A DNA stretch of 64,000 nt, from assembly GCF_032118995.1 (NCBI RefSeq), contig NC_092669.1, positions 5,207,501 to 5,271,500 of the forward strand, read 5' to 3'. This document shows, piece by piece, positions 59,121-64,000 of this stretch. The number at the start of each line of letters is the position of its first letter. Position 1 is the first letter of the stretch. Origin of the DNA: Asterias amurensis (Eukaryota; Echinodermata; Asteroidea; Forcipulatida; Asteriidae). Made by a program: the position numbers and the translations under genes. The notes below the pieces were generated by a model. It saw only the letters and a program-made list of their open reading frames with translations, searched no databases and was not told the DNA's origin.

Positions 59121-62100
59121 ATGGGTCGCATGCACGCACCAGGGTTCGTAGAATTTCCTTGTAATTTCTTACTGTTTCATATACAAAATTTCTAAATATA
59201 ATCAAATTTACTAATTTATAAGTATTGCAGTGTAACATTGTAAAGATTTGGATGAATTTGAGTTGCGGAAAGGTTATTAATTGTACATTTAACTTTCGGG
59301 TTTGAGTCTGTGTGTGTTCATTTTCTGCACACATGCCATGTAAATCTGTGAACTTGACTAAAGAGGGCGCTATTCACACCCATTTCTTTTTAACAAAACC
59401 AGAGCAAAATGTAAGATTTTGACCATTTAAGTGGGAATTATCTTTGCTACTACTTGTAAATGATGTTTTGCTGGAAAAGTTTCCGTATGGCGCCACCACT
59501 TTTTCATTCGATATGAAATAATATAGTATCTAATTCTAATTTACCTCAATGAGATATCCCTTTTTGTAAAAATTAGTGAAAAAGTGGTGGCGCCATACGG
59601 AAAGTTATCCGTTTTGCTTACCAAATTACATGAATTACTATCTTTTATCAATTATTTAAAGGTCCTAATTTGTTTTGGGCCACGAAAATGATTGAAAAAG
59701 TTGTTACTGGATTCCGTTTCTGCATTTTTTTGGGAGGAAAAAAATAGGTTTAAAAAAAAATCAGAATTTTCAGGCAAGGATGCTGAAAGTGAACACAATC
59801 AGCATTCTCCGAGGGTATGCGAAGCAGATATTGACGTCACAGGGTAGCGAATGACGAATCTTTCGAAGGAGTTGAGCACAAATCAACTGATACAAATTGG
59901 TAGTTGCAAATTTGTGATGTAAACATTCGCATTCGCAGTTGAAGTATGAACCAAGCTTCACGGTGGTCGACTGATCAAAACTGCAAAAGGCTAGGTAAAA
60001 ACTTTTGTTAGGTCTTTCCAAGTGGTCCGGGCTGGCCACTTTTAGTGTTGGAAAGCATCCCCAGACCTGCCAACCTGTACGCATTTTGCGTACCATGTAC
60101 GCATTTTCACCTCTGAGTACGATGGTACAAGATATTATGCAGAAAATACGCAAACGGATAAATTTATATTGCGGTGTTTTGAAACTGCAGCACAAACGGA
60201 CAACTGTTATTCGTTTTTGCAATAAAAACCCAGATCAAAGACACCCCACATCTGAGTGATCATTATGCGCTAAGATAAAACATAAAAATATATGTGGATT
60301 ATGCCGCCGTGCACTGGGCGATCTGGTTATGCCGCTGCGCTAATGTGGTGCTAACAAAAAAATAGCAAGGTTGGCAGGTCTGCATTCCTGTTTATTATTA
60401 AATATGGATTATTGGGGTTGATCAAAACAAATCAATGAGAGCAGAATTTGAACCTGCTACATGTACCTCCAGAAATGTGGCTGAGATCCACCAACTGAGC
60501 TATCTCGCCCTAAATATCTTTGATCTGGATAAAATAAAGATGTTTAGTTAAAAATCTGGTGGTCTAGCTAGTCTGGCCTTGAACTTCATCCTTGTTAGGG
60601 AAAGACTATTTTCATTTTGCAAAGGGCAGTTCCATTTGAAAATCTTAAAGTCGATGAGAAACTTTTGAAGGGGCACCAAGGCCAAGACTAGGGGCATGGA
60701 GGCCATGGCCTGCATGTAATTCCAGACCTGTCTAATTAAAGCCATTGGACCCTCTTTCGGTAAACAGTATTGTCCAAGGCCCACTCTTCGTGTATCACAA
60801 CTTCTATGTAAAATAACAAACCTGTGAAAATTTAGGCACAATCGGTCATTGGAGTCTGGAGAAAATAACAGGAAAACCCACCCGTGTATCCGCACGTTTT
60901 GCCGTGTCATGACATGTTTTTAAAATAAATATGTTATTCTCGATATTGAGAGTTGATATTGTTTTACTGTTTTCTCAAAAAGTAAAGCATTTCATGGAAT
61001 AATATTTCAAGAGAAGTCTTTCACCACTACCTTCTGTAAACCCTGTAAGTTATTTGTAAATCTGTGATTTTTTATTTTATTTTTTTCTGTATCGAAAGGG
61101 TCCAATGGCTTTTAATAGCAAGCTAGTTGGTCCCGCCAGCTAGTCACTTTAAAAGGATTAAGGCAAATCTGAAAAATTTCTTGACAAGATTGCTCGTAGT
61201 GAAAACTTTGAACCCATTTGTTTATGATTTGTTTATTTTGCTTTCATTGCAGCAAGGGTATCTCCTCTTCGGCCTTACCTTACCGTCGAAGTGTACCAAC
61301 AGTAAGTAACAGTTAGTTGTCAACTCAAATCTTTGAAAGTACTTTGCCCAATTTCATGAAAGCTGCTTATGCAGACAATGGGTGCGTTCGTTTAGCTCTC
61401 CTGGGTCATCCCCGGTCTGCCCCGGTGCGTCATTCCAGGGGCTCACCCGGGTCAGCCCCCAGTGCCCTGCTTGTGGAGTGGGTCACTTGGGGGGCTGGCC
61501 CCAGGTAGGTGACGTCACTACGAGAGCGGTGAGTGGTCGTTCGTTTAGCTCTTGTCAGGGACTCGCCCGAGTGAGCACCGCGGGGTAGACCCAGGGAACC
61601 AAAACGAATGCACCCATTATTTTTTATACTGCAAAAACTTGTCACCTCCAGCAGAAACATGTCACTGTTTTGTTATGCTCATATAAACACTTGACATGCA
61701 GTGAAGTTGTTAAAGTGAATATGAAATGGAAAAAATGATTTCCAATATTTAAAAACTTGTCACCTCCAGCAGTAACATGTCACTGTTTTGTTATGCTCAT
61801 ACCAACACTTGACATGCAGTGAAGTTGTTAAAGTGAAGATGAAATGGAAAAAATGATTTCCAACATATTTAGAAACAAACTTTAAATGAATTTGTGGGTA
61901 CAACCGTGTGTAAAGCTCTTTTTCGGGAGTGTTGGCTCTGAAAAGAGCCGGTACGATCTTGGACTGAACGTTTCGAACCGTATACTCAGCTCGTGAATAC
62001 TAGAGTACTCACAAGCAGAGTATACTGTTCGAAACGTCGAGACCACACCAGCTCTTTTCAAGCCAATACTCCATCAAAAGAGATTTACACACAGTTGTAC

Positions 62101-62721
62101 CTGCAAGGTAACTAATTATTTTTATAATACACCTCTTGCTTTTTCTGTATTCTGGTTGGCTGGAACACGGTCCCGTGGGATGAACTTATATAGTCTAGTG
62201 ATCGCGCGTTTCGCGGAAACTAGTACCGAACGGGCACTAGTCTTTGAAAGTAGTGCCCGGTTACAGCGCCCTCTCTTGACTTGAATCGTGAACTGCAACT
62301 ACAAAACTTTCTATCTTTTCCAGATTTCTGTCTTATTTGACATTTAAGACCGAGCTGTGTTATAAAACACATATTGACTGGCATAATTCGGTAACTAGTG
62401 TGCGTCTATTCCCCCTCGGGCCTGTGAGTGACCAGAAGAGGGGTCTATTTCCTTCGGCCTTGGGAAATAGGTCCCTATTCTGGTCACTCAAAGTCCCTCG
62501 GGGGAATAGACGTACAATAGCTACCTCATTGCCAGTCTATAAGTGTGTAATAGTTTCTTCCTATTTATCCTTACCATGCAAAGCTTCTAGCAACACTTCC
62601 AACATATTGTTAATGGGTTTTTTTTCGTGTTTTTTTTTTCAGTGGTTGAAGCTATCATCAGATGATGTCAAAGAACAGATTTACAAGCTGTCAAAGAAGG
62701 GTCTCTCCCCGTCACAGATCG
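59121..62721 (+). CDS. RPS13: Ribosomal protein S13, first three coding exons (partial)
   Basis: Exons 59121-59143, 61253-61301 and 62643-62721 encode MGRMHAPG, then [16 protein letters not shown], then [20 protein letters not shown] and LSPSQI, and a split glycine codon. This is the N-terminal third of uS15 (RPS13), a 151-residue protein of the 40S ribosomal subunit. It is near identical to the human sequence; differences such as Ile and Ser for Leu and Gln in GLSQS are minor. Donors are GTTCGT (unusual but in phase), GTAAGT and GTGAGC. The remaining exons lie beyond 64000. The short first exon and 5'-TOP tract fit ribosomal-protein genes. Vertebrate RPS13 introns host U14 snoRNA; I could not find a U14 match here. 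Confidence 0.95.
59480..59603. mobile_element. Short MITE with 27-base perfect inverted ends
   Basis: TTTCCGTATGGCGCCACCAC at the left is mirrored as GTGGTGGCGCCATACGGAAA at the right; the pairing extends to 27 bases. The interior is AT-rich. It lies in RPS13 intron 1. Confidence 0.85.
60063..60381. mobile_element. hAT-like MITE with 8-base target repeats
   Basis: The ends AGACCTGCCAACCT and AGGTTGGCAGGTCT are inverted. The flanks GCATCCCC (60055-60062) and GCATTCCT (60382-60389) match at six of eight positions, as for an aged hAT target duplication. The inside repeats TACGCATTTT and has no long ORF. It lies in RPS13 intron 1. Confidence 0.75.
60430..60515 (-). mobile_element. tRNA-derived SINE fragment
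   Basis: On the minus strand: GGGCGAGATAGCTCAGTTGG, then GGTTCAAATTC. A-box and B-box are recognisable. It resembles the tRNA-like copies at 46160-46575. It lies in RPS13 intron 1. Confidence 0.55.
60740..61111. mobile_element. TTAA MITE, AGCCATTGGACCC family
   Basis: TTAA lies at 60736-60739 and about 61112-61115. The ends are AGCCATTGGACCCT and GGGTCCAATGGCT. It ends about 140 bases before RPS13 exon 2. Confidence 0.85.
61380..61613. mobile_element. Fold-back element, GGGTGCGTTCGTTTAGC family
   Basis: It begins GGGTGCGTTCGTTTAGCTCT and ends CAAAACGAATGCACCC. The inner arms match the 44310 copy. It lies 78 bases into RPS13 intron 2. Confidence 0.75.
61625..61865. repeat. 118-bp tandem duplication in RPS13 intron 2
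   Basis: Two near-identical copies are spaced 118 bases apart (GTCACCTCCAGCAG at 61641 and 61759; both end AAAAATGATTTCCAA). There are few differences, so it is recent. Confidence 0.85.
61925..62075. repeat. Fold-back element (GGCTCTGAAAAGAGC ends)
   Basis: GTTGGCTCTGAAAAGAGC on the left and AGCTCTTTTCAAGCCAA on the right are inverted. Inside, GTTTCGAACCGTATACTC pairs with GAGTATACTGTTCGAAAC. Pieces of the same family lie near 36045-36110 and 52855-52920. Confidence 0.7.
62400..62513. repeat. Strong hairpin element in RPS13 intron 2
   Basis: The left arm (CGTCTATTCCCCCTCGGG, GTGAGTGACCAGAA, GGGGTCTATTTCC) is mirrored at the right (GGAAATAGGTCCC, TTCTGGTCACTC, CCCTCGGGGGAATAGACG) around the loop TTCGGCCTTG. 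The stem is about 50 bases. Confidence 0.8.
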
Positions 62722-62783
62722 GTGAGCCATATTGCCTAGAAAGAAAACAATATTTACATCTGGTGGGGCCGAGTGGTCAATAA

Positions 62784-62950
62784 GCTTGGGCGATATCTGA
62801 ATATTATCGAAAATCGCGATTCCATTTCTTAAACGATCAATTACCATATCGTCTAGATTTTTTGTTAATCGAATTATCAGCAAATCGTGGTTTTGATGAA
62901 GTGTCACGATGTATTCCCTAATTGAGACGTCTTGCAACCACAAAGGGCTG
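62784..62950. repeat. hAT-like fragment (TAAGCTTGGGCGATATC)
   Basis: The left end matches, inverted, the right end of the 49215-49570 element. The GATGTATTCCCTAATTGAGA block is shared. It lies in the RPS13 intron after exon 3. Confidence 0.5.
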
Positions 62951-63045
62951 TTTCAAAAAATAAAGTCCCAGAACCAACCGCAAGATTCCCCAATTGATCC
63001 CGAAATGACAGGGTTTCTTTGAAAAAAACAATGTCAAAGTCTTAA

Positions 63046-63190
63046 GCGCCCAGGCGGTCTCACACAGACACTACATGAGTGATACATACATTTGTATCAT
63101 TTTCCCCCTGTGTGTGTAGCCGCCCAGTGGTCTCACACAGACACTATAGAAGCAATACAATTGTATCATTTTCCCCCTGTGTGTGGAGCC
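63046..63190. repeat. Tandem pair, about 73 bp, near the right end
   Basis: Two copies of GGTCTCACACAGACACTA, then TTGTATCATTTTCCCCCTGT and GTGTG. The GGGCAAGG / GGCACCAAGG repeat follows at 63230-63380. From 63380 to 64000 no further RPS13 exon or other gene is seen. Confidence 0.7.
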
Positions 63191-64000
63191 GGCCGTGTGC
63201 CGCAAAATAAAAACCACATTGGGATCATAACACCAGGCCTGGAATTACAATTTTTTTAGGGCAAGGCCACTTTGGCCTTGGAGCAGGCCAAATTTTGAAG
63301 GGCACCAAGGCCAGTAGAAAGGGCACCAAGGCCAAAACAGTGAAAGTAAAAAAGACATCAAGGCCAAAAAAAAATTGACCAGGGGGACCCCTACGGGTGG
63401 TAAACCCAATTAAACAGTTCACATGAATAAGGATATTGATAATCAAATCTCAATAAGGATATTGATAAATCATATCTTATTTATGAGCAAACAGTACCAT
63501 TTTAATTTTAAAACAATATTTGTATTATTTAAAAATATAAAAATACTAACCCCCCCCCCCCAAAAAAAAAAAAAAAAAACGAACGCTTCAGAACGCTTCA
63601 AACGCTCTTTTCGCGGCATTATTCTATTATGAAGTTTTATCGTTGACCTGAAAAGTTTTTGCAAGCGATAGTAACTAAAAAGGTTTTTTCAGATCACGCG
63701 GCGGTGTAACAATGCCACCAGCAGAGGGCGGTCGAAAAACAACAGCGCCCGCTGTCGTTCAATGATTCATGAAATAGACGGGTCCCCTGTGAAAATGGGA
63801 CGTCAGATGTTCGGGCCAATCGCATGTACATGTGTACGTGTTTGCAACGGATGTCACGATGGGCGACTCGTTGTTTGTACGATGATGACTCTTGACCTGA
63901 TTGCGTTGGATTACATTGTTTACACTTCACAAGCGAAGTTTTGTTGGACGAAGATTAAAAACGTAAATATTTGGGGTTTTTTAATGAAAATAAAGGCACT

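Noticed and set aside
59144-62642. U14 (SNORD14) snoRNA in RPS13 introns
   Set aside because: It was expected from vertebrates, but no box C/D pair with U14 guide sequence was found. A TGATGA near 62895 belongs to a dispersed hAT-like repeat.
62337-62783. 148-residue plus-strand open frame
   Set aside because: It is RPS13 exon 3 with hairpin-element intron sequence read through on both sides; the real exon is 62643-62721.
1-64000. Retroviral, LTR or Polinton-like elements
   Set aside because: No reverse transcriptase, integrase, capsid or envelope-like frame and no long terminal repeats were recognised.

Overview
The window is animal nuclear DNA of about 40% GC. It has spliced genes with GT-AG introns, no operons, and very many short fold-back DNA transposons and tRNA-derived SINEs. 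The protein families are typical of a marine deuterostome. I favour an echinoderm, probably a sea star, mainly from repeat style. That is inference, not proof.

Left part (1-15,000): three minus-strand copies of a two-exon FAD amine oxidase of the polyamine oxidase type. Copy A lies at 1035-3071, copy B at 6960-8835 and copy C at 12337-14385. A and C are a recent large duplication, because flanks, exons and the intron all match over more than 3 kb at a spacing of about 11.3 kb. B is older and has an in-frame stop in its second exon. A and C have a signal peptide and a GPI-like hydrophobic tail, so they look like secreted or surface-anchored enzymes. All copies carry histidine where the family's flavin-site lysine should be.

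Middle (15,000-36,620): a repeat-rich gap holds a minisatellite split by a TA-flanked transposon and copies of several MITE families. It is followed by two same-strand SR splicing factors of the SRSF3/SRSF7 type, at 22067-26498 and 30360-36427. Each has an RRM, a CCHC zinc knuckle and an RS domain over four coding exons with matching phases. The intron before the first RS exon of each gene holds a matching extra acceptor that leads within about 16 codons to a stop. These are candidate paired poison exons for self-regulation.

Right part (36,620-64,000): a repeat-filled gap of about 9 kb leads to the complete minus-strand glycogen synthase gene (45980-58631, 14 coding exons, 701 aa). It faces the first three coding exons of ribosomal protein S13 (from 59121, plus strand) across a 489-bp shared promoter region that has an E-box and a 5'-TOP-like tract. 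RPS13 continues past the right edge.

Repeats: at least three short-element families with TTAA target sites (piggyBac-like MITEs) account for most introns and gaps. Nested insertions fix their ends. I saw no reverse transcriptase, capsid or transposase ORF and no complete autonomous element.
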